Assembly: GCA_964477685.1 (NCBI GenBank)
Contig: CAYZHK010000019.1
Location: 1-23,793 of the forward strand
Length of the DNA: 23,793 nucleotides
Direction of reading: 5' to 3'
Source of the DNA: JACTUC01 sp964477685
GTDB taxonomy: Archaea > Thermoproteota > Methanomethylicia > Methanomethylicales > Methanomethylicaceae
Notes under the pieces: generated by a model
The model's input: the letters and a program-made list of their open reading frames with translations, nothing else
Told to the model about the DNA's origin: nothing
The model's database searches: none
Made by a program: the position numbers and the translations under genes
Shown here: one piece after another, positions 1-8,250 of the stretch
Layout: every line of letters begins with the position of its first letter
Numbering within the stretch: position 1 is the first letter of the stretch

Positions 1-580
1 TCTGATCGCCGAACATTAGGATCATGGGATGGGGCATTGTCCCCGTCGGCTCGATGCCCAGGAGGCTGGCCCCTGCCACGCCCGAGACGCCGTCGAAGCC
101 GCCGATGTAGGCAGACCTGTCCAGCATGGGGGCGATGGCCGGATGCATCCGCCTTATCCCGAAGGCGAAGACGGTCTTCCCCTTCGCCGCCAGCTTGACC
201 CTCGCGGCCGAGGTTGCCACGCCCGATGCCTGGCAGAGGAGCCCGACAGTCGCTGTCTCGACGGAGACAAAGTCGCAGTATTTACCCACCACCGATAGCA
301 GGGGTAGCCTGAAGCCCTGCCGGTCCTTGGGGGGGAAGACGGTCCCCTCCTTCAGTGCATAGAGGTCCACTGGCAGCCCCTCGTAGAGGCGAACAACCTC
401 CTCCAGCCCGCAGAAGACGCCCCAGCCCCAATTTTCTGGCAGCTTTCCCACGGTTACCTCGGTGGCCACCTTGGCATCCATGCCCTTGGCCCTGAGGACG
501 TCCTTCGTGTTCAGGTAATATATGTCCGAGGTGAGACCGGATCTGATCTCCTCTTCGGTAGCTACGTTGAAGCGCCCCAT
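1..580 (-). CDS. pncB: Nicotinate phosphoribosyltransferase, 3' end outside window
   Basis: This cytoplasmic enzyme of the NAD salvage pathway joins nicotinate to PRPP, giving nicotinate mononucleotide. The frame opens at ATG 580 (MGRFNVATEEEIRSGLTSD) and stays open to the window edge. About 193 residues are visible, roughly half of an archaeal family member of close to 390. The visible part holds family-typical segments: the N-terminal (S)DIYYLNT stretch near residue 20, a GWGVFCG segment near 52, and FGIRRMHPAIAPMLDRS followed by YIGGFDGVSGVAGA and GTMPHPMIL near the cut end. These match the archaeal/thermoplasmal type of NAPRTase as I know it. The gene lies 55 bases downstream of hel308 on the same strand and probably has its own promoter (606-619). 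Only the C-terminal part is unseen; nothing suggests a broken gene. Confidence 0.85.
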   Translation of the reverse strand, partial: MGRFNVATEEEIRSGLTSDIYYLNTKDVLRAKGMDAKVATEVTVGKLPENWGWGVFCGLEEVVRLYEGLPVDLYALKEGTVFPPKDRQGFRLPLLSVVGKYCDFVSVETATVGLLCQASGVATSAARVKLAAKGKTVFAFGIRRMHPAIAPMLDRSAYIGGFDGVSGVAGASLLGIEPTGTMPHPMILMFGDQ

Positions 581-605
581 GGCAGATGACCGTCCAGGCA
601 GGTAC

Positions 606-619
606 TTAGTACTAAATGC
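606..619 (-). promoter_or_regulatory. Putative TATA region of pncB with short palindrome
   Basis: On the minus strand the sequence reads CATTTAGTACTAAG, an A/T-rich patch about 30 bases before ATG 580. That is a usual TATA distance for a short-leader archaeal gene. It contains the perfect 10-bp palindrome TTAGTACTAA (606-615), which could be an operator. Assignment is by eye only. Confidence 0.3.
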
Positions 620-635
620 AGCCCCTAAATAATGT

Positions 636-2861
636 TCACCCATAGTCATCCATGGACAGCTGCCTCGTCCCTTTCCGCTCCTTCATCATGGACCATTCCT
701 CCTTGGTCACCTTCCCACCCAGCTGTTCCTTGATAGCCCTTATGGTCTCGGGTCCTATGGTCGGAACCGCCGCCAGCTGGGCAGGGGTTGCGCGCCTGAA
801 GGAGTCAAAGGAGGTGAAGCCGGCGCTGAAGAGTGCCCTCGCCCTGACCCTGCCCACAGTCTTCAGGGAGACGAGGGGGACCAGCTCCTCCCTGACGCCA
901 TTCTCCATCCGTACATAGAGATCTGAGAGGGGCCTGAGCGCCTCCCCAAACCCCAGGAGCTTTGCCAGCTCGTGGGAGGAGTGGACGAGCCACTTCCCCG
1001 ACTCCACGTAGCCGTAGATGTCCCCGGAGCCGACATCGAACCTCTCTATGATGGCATCCTCCGAGGACTCTTCGATCCAGTCCTTGAGGAGTAGGGCCGT
1101 CTTCACCTCCGAGAGGAGCATATCATATTCGAAACCCTCCTCCTGGGCGAGGTCGTAGAGGAAGAGGTCGGAGCTGCTCTCCAGGTACCCCTTGACCAGA
1201 TCGAGCTCCTTCCTCTTCACATAGGCCTTGGGCATGTCGGGGGTGTGGCAGACGAGGGTCAGGTAGCTGAGGGGCGGCAGGCCGGACCGCCTTACCCCCA
1301 GGCCGTTCTTGAGGATGACGGCGGACTTGGGGTCGATGTAGAGCTCGGCAACCCGCTTCCCGAGGGGGGTGGCCGTGAGCACGCGCCCCTCCGACTTGAC
1401 CATGCCCTCGCCCAGGAGCATCTCCAAGGATTCAGCTATGGCGCTCCTGAAGGAGTTGAGGCCGTACTGGAAGGAGCAGAAGGTCTTGTCCAGGAAGTCA
1501 AAGACGCCCTCCTGGGAGCAGGCCAGTTCGGTTGCTATGGCGGCCAGTATGTGGGACCTGAGGGAGGAGGCGTTGCCGAGCTTTGACCAGACCTTCTCCG
1601 GGCTTGCCAGCACGTACTGCTCCATCAAAAAGTCCCGCTCGTCCTCGCTCCTTGCCAGGAGGATGGCCTCCCCCTCCCTGTCGTACTTGGGGCGCCCTGC
1701 CCTCCCGGCCATCTGCTTCTCCTCCATAACTGGGATGTTGGTCTGGCCGATGCCGGCCTCATAGCGCCGGTAGTCGTAGATCAGGACCCGCCGCGCGGGC
1801 AGGTTCACGCCGTAGGCCAATGTTGGGGTCGCGCAGATGCACTTGATCAGGAAGGAGCGGAAGGCGTCCTCAACAGCCTTCCTCTGGAGGTATGTGAGTC
1901 CCGCATGGTGGAAGGCCACGCCGTTTGCCACTGCCATGGAGAGCTTTTCCGAAACCCTTGTCTTCTCCCCGAGCTTGAGAATCTGGCTGGAGAGTTCCAG
2001 CAGCCTGGTTTCCTCCCGCCTCTTGAGCGCCCCTCTGATGGCAGGCTCCAGCCTCTTCGCCAGAGAAACAGCCGATAGTCGGCTCCCCGTGAAGACCAGC
2101 ATCTGCCCCCCACCCCTTATCACCTCCAGCGCTAGGCGGGCCACAGGGTCTGCCTCGGCCCCCTCGACCTTCCGATTCCTGCCATTCCTGAACATCACCG
2201 AGTCCCTGAAGAAGACGCCCTCGCTGAGGTCAACCGGGCGCCAGCTGCTGGTCACCAGGGACCCGGCCAGCCAGCCGGCGATCTCGTCGCTGTTGCTGAT
2301 TGTCGCGCTGAGGGCCAGCAACTGGGCCTTGGGGTTGATGATCCTGAACCTCGTGATGACGGCCTCGAGCGTCGGCCCTCTGGAGCCATCCCCGAGGAGG
2401 TGAACCTCGTCAGTCACGAGAAGGGTGATTCTGCTGATCCACTCTGGCCTATGCCTGAAGATGGAGTCGGCCTTCTCGTTGGTGGCGATGATGATGTCGT
2501 ACCTCCCCAGCGACGGATCCACGTTGTCGAAGTCGCCCGTCGAGAGGGTCACCCTGTAGCCCAGCTTCGAGAACTTCTCAAACTCCTCACGCTTCTCGCT
2601 GGCCAGCGCCTTGAGGGGCACAAGGTAGAGGATTTTCCCCCTCCGCTCAGAGAGGTGCTTCAGGGCGCAGAGCTCGGCCACCATGGTCTTGCCGGAGGCT
2701 GTCGGGACCGCAAGGACGAGGTTCTTCCCCTCGAGGACGCCGGCCTTCACCGCGTCCTCCTGGGGAGGGTACAGGTCGACGATGCCCATCTCCAAATAGA
2801 GCTTCTTTGCATTCTCTGGAATGGGGAGCTCGTCCACCCTAATAGGGGACCCACCGGTCAC
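636..2861 (-). CDS. hel308: ATP-dependent DNA helicase Hel308 (Ski2-like)
   Basis: This is a 3'-5' superfamily 2 DNA helicase that unwinds lagging-strand branches at stalled or damaged replication forks. At 741 residues it has the usual Hel308 length. Motifs appear in order: a Q-motif-like YPPQEDAV at 31-38, motif I PTASGKT at 53-59, motif II DEVH at 151-154, motif III SATIS at 185-189, and motif VI QMAGRAGRPKYD at 383-394. A winged-helix and ratchet region follows. A helix-hairpin-helix segment (VGRVRARALFSAGF, then VPTIGPETIRAIKEQLG) lies near residues 665-715. The start is GTG 2861, which overlaps the mcm stop as GTGA, so the two genes are probably translated as a coupled pair. The C-terminus ends in a basic RKGTRQLSMDDYG-type tail. 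Context with mcm and gins23 supports a fork-maintenance role. Confidence 0.93.
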   Translation of the reverse strand: MTGGSPIRVDELPIPENAKKLYLEMGIVDLYPPQEDAVKAGVLEGKNLVLAVPTASGKTMVAELCALKHLSERRGKILYLVPLKALASEKREEFEKFSKLGYRVTLSTGDFDNVDPSLGRYDIIIATNEKADSIFRHRPEWISRITLLVTDEVHLLGDGSRGPTLEAVITRFRIINPKAQLLALSATISNSDEIAGWLAGSLVTSSWRPVDLSEGVFFRDSVMFRNGRNRKVEGAEADPVARLALEVIRGGGQMLVFTGSRLSAVSLAKRLEPAIRGALKRREETRLLELSSQILKLGEKTRVSEKLSMAVANGVAFHHAGLTYLQRKAVEDAFRSFLIKCICATPTLAYGVNLPARRVLIYDYRRYEAGIGQTNIPVMEEKQMAGRAGRPKYDREGEAILLARSEDERDFLMEQYVLASPEKVWSKLGNASSLRSHILAAIATELACSQEGVFDFLDKTFCSFQYGLNSFRSAIAESLEMLLGEGMVKSEGRVLTATPLGKRVAELYIDPKSAVILKNGLGVRRSGLPPLSYLTLVCHTPDMPKAYVKRKELDLVKGYLESSSDLFLYDLAQEEGFEYDMLLSEVKTALLLKDWIEESSEDAIIERFDVGSGDIYGYVESGKWLVHSSHELAKLLGFGEALRPLSDLYVRMENGVREELVPLVSLKTVGRVRARALFSAGFTSFDSFRRATPAQLAAVPTIGPETIRAIKEQLGGKVTKEEWSMMKERKGTRQLSMDDYG

Positions 2862-5800
2862 GTTTTCTTGATGAAGCCTGGCTTCGGCTCATAGATGACA
2901 CCGTCGGTGAGCCAGCTCCCGAGGGTCCTCTCGGCGAAGTTCCTACCGACCCCCTCCACATCCGCCCGCTCCAGGAACTGGTCCCTCTTGATGGGGCCGC
3001 CGTCGGCTTCCCTTTCCATCTTGATAAGTATGTCGAAGACCTGCTGCATCTTGTCGCTGGCGGACTTGGGCCTCCCCACCATCAGCGTGTCGATGTCCAG
3101 CTTGCCCGTGCTCTGGTCTATGCCGACCTGCGTCAGGAAGGACTTCACCAGCCTGACCACCTGCTCCACATCCTCCTTGGTCACCTCGTCCCTGAGGGCC
3201 AGCTTTGCCCTGGCTTCGGAAAGCCTTATCACCGCCTCCAGCTGCCTCATGGTTATGGGGACCGGCGAATCGGCGTCCTGCCCCTTGGACCTCATGCCCA
3301 GGAAGAACTCCTCTATCTTCTCGCTCGCCTCGTCACCCAGCTTAGGCGAGATGTTCTTCCGGGCGTAGAAGAGGTACTTCTTCAGCAGCGTCGGGTCAAT
3401 GAGGGATACCTTTTCGTCCCTGATGCCCCTGTGGAGCCTGAGGATGTGCTCGGTCATGCTCCTGTCCTTGGCCTCCTCGGGCCTGTCCAGCAGGGTGAAG
3501 ATCAGGTCGAAGCGGGAGAGGATGGTCACAGGCAGCTCCTGGATGTTCTCGGCGATGGTCCTCTGGAGGACGTACCTGCCGAAGGCCGGGTTCGCCGCAG
3601 CCAAAATGCTGCACCGGGCGTTGAGCTGGACCACTATGCCCGCCTTGGCTATGCTGATGGTGTTGTGAAGGACTAGTCCGTTGCCGATGAAGTTGTGGTT
3701 CGGCTCCACGGTCACGTCATAGACAAATTCCGATCTGAGTTCACCCTGGTTGGGCACGGTTTCGTTCTTGCGGACCCGGAGCCACTGCTGCCCCCTGAGG
3801 AGGCTCAGGATGTACAGGTCTTCCTTTACCAGTTCCAGATTGTTTCTGGCCCCTTCGGATAGCTTGGAAGAGAGCGAGCGGCGTGTCTCGGCATCATAGC
3901 CCCCACGCTCGGCATAGTCGATGATGGACCTCCGGACATGCATCAGCCGAGCGGCCCCCTCCTGGGAGAGGCGCAGCGCCCCCCTCAGGTCAGGGAGTTC
4001 CGCCATGGCTAAGCTTGCCTCGATCTCTGCGATCCGTCTCCAGATCAGGGCAATGTAGGAGTCTACGACCTGACGGGTGATCCCATAATTCCCCCTGAAG
4101 TGCATCTGGAAATAGCCACTGTGGGGGACCCCTAGCCTCTTCAGGCACCGGATCAGTATTGCGCCAGCGTGGTTTGGCAGGACATCGTGGCAGCGGTTAT
4201 TCCTTGATCTCCTTTCGATCAGCCTCCCCGCTCTCTGCCCCAATTCGTCCCTCATCAGATCAGCAAAGGCGGGTAGGGACTCGCCCGATATGAAGACCCT
4301 GTAGGCTCCGTTGGAGTGGACAGTCGCGAGCCTCGAGTTTATCCCCAAGGTCCTCAGCAGGTCCTGGTAATCCTCGGCCAGCCCCTTCGACGCTGTCCTG
4401 TAGGAGGCTGCGCCGGTCTCGATGCACCCATCGCCCTGGAAAGCAGCCCTGATGAAAGCTGCTCTCGCTTCCTGACCGGCTCCGAAGATCTGAGCAGGGA
4501 TTCTCTTCAGTCCGGACTTCCTCATAATCGCAGGGAAGTTGGCGATCATATAGTCGTAAACCCGGCTGGAGGATATCCTGGGTGTGCGGTTCACAAGAGA
4601 GTAATCGATGGAGTTGATGGCGAAGCAGCTGCCTATGGTGTCCTTCACTTGCCTGATGAGTGCCAGAGATGAATTGCCCAAACCCGCTTTCTTTGTCGAA
4701 CCGGCGGAGGAGCAGCCTTCGGAGGCGTGGTAACCCAGGAACGCTGCGAGGTTGGCGTCCATCTCCTCCGGGAGACAGACAGGTTTCCTGCCGGAGGAGA
4801 CGGCAACCTGGATGGGTTGCCTGTTGATGTAGCCGATCGCAGAGGGGGCGGGGGCGAAATCTCCCGGGAAGACCTCTGCCGCAGCGATTGCGGTTATCCT
4901 GCCATCCCTGAAGACAAAGACGGGGTGCTCGGGGGTCACGACCATGGATCGCCCGTTTGAATAGCTGACCCTCTGGAAATTGGCGGGGGCTGCGTGGCGG
5001 CTCACCCTGTCTATCTCCACCCTGGAGGTACTGCGGAAATCCGTGGTGAGGATCTGGAAGCCCAGTCCTTTCGTGTTCAATATTTCGCAGTCCAGGCCTG
5101 CGAAGCGGCGGTCAGGGTACCGGGCAAAGAGGGAGTCCACAAACTCACCCATCATTTGCTTTGAGCCGTCTGCCATGGAGAACTCAAAGGATGGATGGTA
5201 GCTCTGCTGCTCCATCGCCTCATGTATTGCAGACCTGTCCTCCGCCCTCATCTTGTCGATCTCGTCAACGCTCACAATGCCCTTATCCCCAAGGACCAGC
5301 GCACCGGCCTCCAGGAAGAACTCATTGGTGTTCTTGTCCCTGGCGACGGTTGCGGTGAGGCCTGCCGCTGTGGCACCTTTGCCCGAGGTGTAGACCCCCC
5401 GGGGCGCAATCCTGGCAATGTACTGGAGCATCTGCGACTTCGCTGTGTTGTGCGAGATGATCCCGTTCGCGACAAACCGGTTCCCCTCAGGGACCTCTAT
5501 ATCGTATACATCTGCATAGCCACCTTTTACTATCTTTACGATTCGCTCGCTCCTCTGTTTACGGAAGCGTTTGAAGGATTCTGCATCCAAGGCGAGCTTC
5601 TCAAGGACGGATTTCTTCCTACTGCCTGCAAAACCGATGTGCTCTTTGAATTTGAGGATGTCGTGCCCACGTCTGATGGCAAGCACATTGCCCAATATGC
5701 AAGAGTGGATGCCAAAGCGCAGCAGCAACAGCTGGGCATCTCGGAGCAGCTCTATTTCTTTCGCCTTCAATGCCACAGCCCGCCTCCCGCGCCCGTTGTT

Positions 5801-7585
5801 GAAGACACATCCGTCTGCCTCGTAGAGCCACTTCAGGAAAGATGCCACTACCTTGTTGCCCGAATTAAGGATGAGGCCCGGGACACGCTTCACCCTCAGA
5901 AAGGAGAGGTTGGCGGCTATGTCCTTGTCCGAGAGGTAAACATAATTCAGTTGCACAGTCCTGCCTTTCTTTACAACATTAGATATGGACTGGCCGGTTA
6001 TGCTGAACAGCTGCTCGACTAGCGAGAGGAGCTTGGGGAGAAGGTCTTTGTCGGTTTCGGCCACCACAAACCCGAACCGGTACCCATCCTTGCAGACCCA
6101 GCCATCGCCCAACAGATAGCCAAGGAAGGCTGCGAGCTCAGGGGTCACCTTTTTCGGAAGCTTTCTGTGGAACTTTGGACCGTGCTTGTTTCTGGCTATG
6201 GGGGCGAAACCGGTGTCGATGTATGCAGTCCTAGTGCACTGGAAGCCAGTTATTACGGCCAGTCTGTCGCCCAGCTGAAGCTCGTCGAGTCGGCACCACT
6301 CCCTCTTCGGGATGCCTCCTTCATAACTCACCCGAAGCAGGGGGTGGTTATAGGTCCCCTTGATGCTCTTCCCAGTCTCGGTTATGACCTCCATGACAGG
6401 CTGGTTGGGGTACCTGTGGAACCTCGTGGCAATTGCCCTCTTCCTCCCCTGGCCCATCTGGACCTGGAGCTTCAATGGCTGAAGGTGAGTCTGGCCCATC
6501 TCTCCAATCTTCGCTATCCGCCCATCGCCCAGGACTACCCTTTCATCGGCCACAAGGCAGCCAGGATCACCCACCAGCAGGATATTGATGTCGCCCCTGA
6601 TCTTGATGCCGTCCGGCATCACCTTTGCCACCCCGCCCGCCAGCTGGTAGGCGATGGCCTCCTTGATCTCCTCGTATCCGTAGATTGATGGGGCGACAGA
6701 CCCGATGATTTTCTTGTAGAGGTTCGGGTCCTGGGAGAGCTCTTTTATTGCCTTCTCGTCCTCGGCCCCTATCGCAACCTCCTCGGCCTCCTTCTCAGAT
6801 ATCTCAACATAGTTTGCATCTACGCTGGTGGAGAAGGTGGAGAGTTTGAAGCCCCTCGAGGTGTACTCCTGCTTGGTGCCCAGCACCCCCACCAGAGAGA
6901 TCCTGTCACCGGCCCTGGAGATATCCACCAGGTCGCCGGTCAGCACAACCTCGACGGAACGAGGTATCTGGCCGGGGGGAAGCTCCTCGGGCTTCTCCTG
7001 GAGGTAGATGGTCTGGAAGTCGACGAAGGTGGATTCTTCCGGGATGAGCCTGAAGAAGCCCTTCCGCCCGCAGTCGGGGTTTTCGCACTCCGAGGGCATG
7101 TTCATGGCGGTCCCGGTCTGCTCCCGGACCATCTTCTCGCTGCAGCGGGGGCACTGGAAGACGCCTATCTTCAGCTGCTGCTTGACGTTTGACTGCCGGG
7201 TGATTATGCCCTGGAGCATGATGAGCTTGCCCATGTGCTGGGACTTGAGGGCCCTCAGGGGGACGGTGTCGTCCAGCCCCCTGAACCGAGCTTTGAAGTT
7301 CTTGACCTTCGAGGCGAAGAGCATGTTCTCTACGCGCATCGCGTCCCCCACGGCAGCATTGACCTTGGGGAGGATCTCATTGGGCTTGTCCTTCAGCTCA
7401 GAGGCGAGCTCGGCATCGAAGGCTATGAGGTCGTCGAAGTCGATGACCAAGGACACCTTCCCCCCCGAAGCCATCTCGGAGAGGGCCTCCCGGTACTTGT
7501 AGGCGCCCCTGCTGTCCTGGAAAGTCTTGAGAAGGTTTACGAACCTCTCTCTGTGATCCGACGCCTCCGCAAGCACCTCAACCAT
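2858..7585 (-). CDS. mcm: Replicative helicase MCM with two inteins
   Basis: The precursor of the replicative DNA helicase is 1575 residues. Removing intein 1 (343-713) and intein 2 (795-1308) leaves about 690 residues, the normal archaeal MCM length. The exteins show a zinc motif (Cys145, Cys148, Cys167, Cys172) and a Walker A motif GDPG/TAKSQ, split by intein 1 between Gly342 and Thr714. Walker B is GIVSVDEIDKM at 769-779, sensor 1 is AANPAFGRY near 1330-1338, and the arginine-finger segment LSRFDLIF is near 1356-1363. A C-terminal winged helix ends at 1575. Intein 2 splits the conserved EAMEQQ/TISIAKAG segment. The start is ATG 7585, 56 bases after the gins23 stop; the gene overlaps hel308 by four bases. 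Both inteins must splice for ATPase function, since both sit in the AAA+ core. Confidence 0.97.
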   Translation of the reverse strand: MVEVLAEASDHRERFVNLLKTFQDSRGAYKYREALSEMASGGKVSLVIDFDDLIAFDAELASELKDKPNEILPKVNAAVGDAMRVENMLFASKVKNFKARFRGLDDTVPLRALKSQHMGKLIMLQGIITRQSNVKQQLKIGVFQCPRCSEKMVREQTGTAMNMPSECENPDCGRKGFFRLIPEESTFVDFQTIYLQEKPEELPPGQIPRSVEVVLTGDLVDISRAGDRISLVGVLGTKQEYTSRGFKLSTFSTSVDANYVEISEKEAEEVAIGAEDEKAIKELSQDPNLYKKIIGSVAPSIYGYEEIKEAIAYQLAGGVAKVMPDGIKIRGDINILLVGDPGCLVADERVVLGDGRIAKIGEMGQTHLQPLKLQVQMGQGRKRAIATRFHRYPNQPVMEVITETGKSIKGTYNHPLLRVSYEGGIPKREWCRLDELQLGDRLAVITGFQCTRTAYIDTGFAPIARNKHGPKFHRKLPKKVTPELAAFLGYLLGDGWVCKDGYRFGFVVAETDKDLLPKLLSLVEQLFSITGQSISNVVKKGRTVQLNYVYLSDKDIAANLSFLRVKRVPGLILNSGNKVVASFLKWLYEADGCVFNNGRGRRAVALKAKEIELLRDAQLLLLRFGIHSCILGNVLAIRRGHDILKFKEHIGFAGSRKKSVLEKLALDAESFKRFRKQRSERIVKIVKGGYADVYDIEVPEGNRFVANGIISHNTAKSQMLQYIARIAPRGVYTSGKGATAAGLTATVARDKNTNEFFLEAGALVLGDKGIVSVDEIDKMRAEDRSAIHEAMEQQSYHPSFEFSMADGSKQMMGEFVDSLFARYPDRRFAGLDCEILNTKGLGFQILTTDFRSTSRVEIDRVSRHAAPANFQRVSYSNGRSMVVTPEHPVFVFRDGRITAIAAAEVFPGDFAPAPSAIGYINRQPIQVAVSSGRKPVCLPEEMDANLAAFLGYHASEGCSSAGSTKKAGLGNSSLALIRQVKDTIGSCFAINSIDYSLVNRTPRISSSRVYDYMIANFPAIMRKSGLKRIPAQIFGAGQEARAAFIRAAFQGDGCIETGAASYRTASKGLAEDYQDLLRTLGINSRLATVHSNGAYRVFISGESLPAFADLMRDELGQRAGRLIERRSRNNRCHDVLPNHAGAILIRCLKRLGVPHSGYFQMHFRGNYGITRQVVDSYIALIWRRIAEIEASLAMAELPDLRGALRLSQEGAARLMHVRRSIIDYAERGGYDAETRRSLSSKLSEGARNNLELVKEDLYILSLLRGQQWLRVRKNETVPNQGELRSEFVYDVTVEPNHNFIGNGLVLHNTISIAKAGIVVQLNARCSILAAANPAFGRYVLQRTIAENIQELPVTILSRFDLIFTLLDRPEEAKDRSMTEHILRLHRGIRDEKVSLIDPTLLKKYLFYARKNISPKLGDEASEKIEEFFLGMRSKGQDADSPVPITMRQLEAVIRLSEARAKLALRDEVTKEDVEQVVRLVKSFLTQVGIDQSTGKLDIDTLMVGRPKSASDKMQQVFDILIKMEREADGGPIKRDQFLERADVEGVGRNFAERTLGSWLTDGVIYEPKPGFIKKT
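3662..5203 (-). mobile_element. MCM intein 2 (after Walker B) with LAGLIDADG endonuclease
   Basis: An in-frame intein of 514 residues (precursor 795-1308) splits EAMEQQ from TISIAKAG. It starts with Ser rather than Cys (SYHPSFEFSMADG) and has a TPEH block B at 884-887. It ends YDVTVEPNHNFIGNG then LVLHN, followed by extein Thr1309. Endonuclease helices are LAAFLGYHASEG (946-957), where Glu replaces the usual Asp, and FIRAAFQGDG (1044-1053). Both acidic positions are kept, so activity is plausible. Between the endonuclease and the C-terminal splicing block lies an extra helical stretch of about 120 residues with a Cro/C1-like helix-turn-helix at 1205-1228. The intein is longer than average because of this insertion. 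Confidence 0.92.
5447..6559 (-). mobile_element. MCM intein 1 (Walker A site) with LAGLIDADG endonuclease
   Basis: An in-frame intein of 371 residues (precursor 343-713) inserted in the P-loop between GDPG and TAKSQ. It begins with Cys (CLVADERVVLGDG, block A) and has a TYNH block B near 411-414. It ends with block F YDIEVPEGNRFVANG and block G ending His-Asn, followed by extein Thr714. These are the residues needed for standard class 1 splicing. Two LAGLIDADG-type helices are visible, AAFLGYLLGDG (486-496) and FLKWLYEADG (583-592), each keeping its catalytic Asp. The homing endonuclease therefore looks intact. The insertion point, as I recall, is a known hotspot in archaeal MCM/CDC21 genes. 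Boundaries were set by aligning flanks to the family motif by eye. Confidence 0.93.
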
Positions 7586-7641
7586 CGCCAGCCCACCATA
7601 TCACCCTTGGCTATGCCCCAGCCCTTCCCAACCCTGCCTGC

Positions 7642-8211
7642 TCACTTGCTCTCCTCGACGAGTATCTTCTCGCGCCATTCCTCAATCTCGGAACGAAGAG
7701 CCTCGAAGAGGGCGCGCTCCTCCGGCTGTAGGAGCTCCACCGCCGCCTTGGGCGGGTTTCTCTCGAAGGACAGGCGGAGAATCTTCTGTAGCCTGCAGTT
7801 AATTAGGTCTTTCGCCTTCATGTAGGCCTGCCTCTGCTCGCTGAGGGTAGCGTGCGTTGGGTTCTCCTTGATGCTCCTGTTCAGCGATTCCACCAGGTCC
7901 CTGAGTTTGGGGTAGAAGTTGGCGGGGAGGGGCGAGAGGAGCTCGTTCCGCTCCTCCTTCCACGAAAGCTTGTAGAGCTCGCCGGCCTTGAGGTCCTGGC
8001 CTTCCTCCAGATTCAGCTTCACAACCCCTTCCTTGGAGAGGACGCGGGCTGCCCAGAGCGGCAGCTTGACCTCGCTACCCTCGACAGAGGCAGGGACGTC
8101 CAGGTCGCCCACCTTTGTGGCCTGGAGCGGCTTCTGGAAGACCACGCTAACCAGCTCCTCCTCATAGAGGACCTGGGAAGCCTTGATATCCTCAGATGCC
8201 CTGCGAGACAT
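7642..8211 (-). CDS. gins23: GINS complex subunit, Gins23-like
   Basis: A subunit of the archaeal GINS complex, which binds MCM and the Cdc45/RecJ-like protein to form the active replicative helicase. It has 189 residues, the usual size. The N-terminal part (about 15-70) resembles the small beta-rich B domain, with VKLPLWAARVLSKEGVVKL at 48-66. The helical A domain follows, with LLSPLPANFYPKLRDLVESL at 91-110 and a charged helical C-terminus. This B-then-A order is that of Gins23 (Psf2/Psf3 type) rather than Gins51. It lies directly upstream of mcm on the same strand, an arrangement known from Sulfolobus. The start is ATG 8211, with a GGTGA sequence (minus strand) about ten bases upstream. 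No partner Gins51 gene is in the window. Sequence identity is recognised by pattern only. Confidence 0.82.
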   Translation of the reverse strand: MSRRASEDIKASQVLYEEELVSVVFQKPLQATKVGDLDVPASVEGSEVKLPLWAARVLSKEGVVKLNLEEGQDLKAGELYKLSWKEERNELLSPLPANFYPKLRDLVESLNRSIKENPTHATLSEQRQAYMKAKDLINCRLQKILRLSFERNPPKAAVELLQPEERALFEALRSEIEEWREKILVEESK

Positions 8212-8235
8212 GCTCTACTCTTTTCACCAGGTCGG

Positions 8236-8250
8236 CAATTAAGTTATTTG
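8236..8250 (-). promoter_or_regulatory. Possible promoter of the gins23-mcm-hel308 run
   Basis: The minus strand reads AAATAACTTAATTGC about 30 bases before the gins23 ATG, partly inside the 3' end of the upstream transporter gene. It is A/T-rich against a G/C-rich background and at TATA distance. A GGTGA ribosome-binding sequence sits between it and the start. Weak evidence. Confidence 0.3.
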
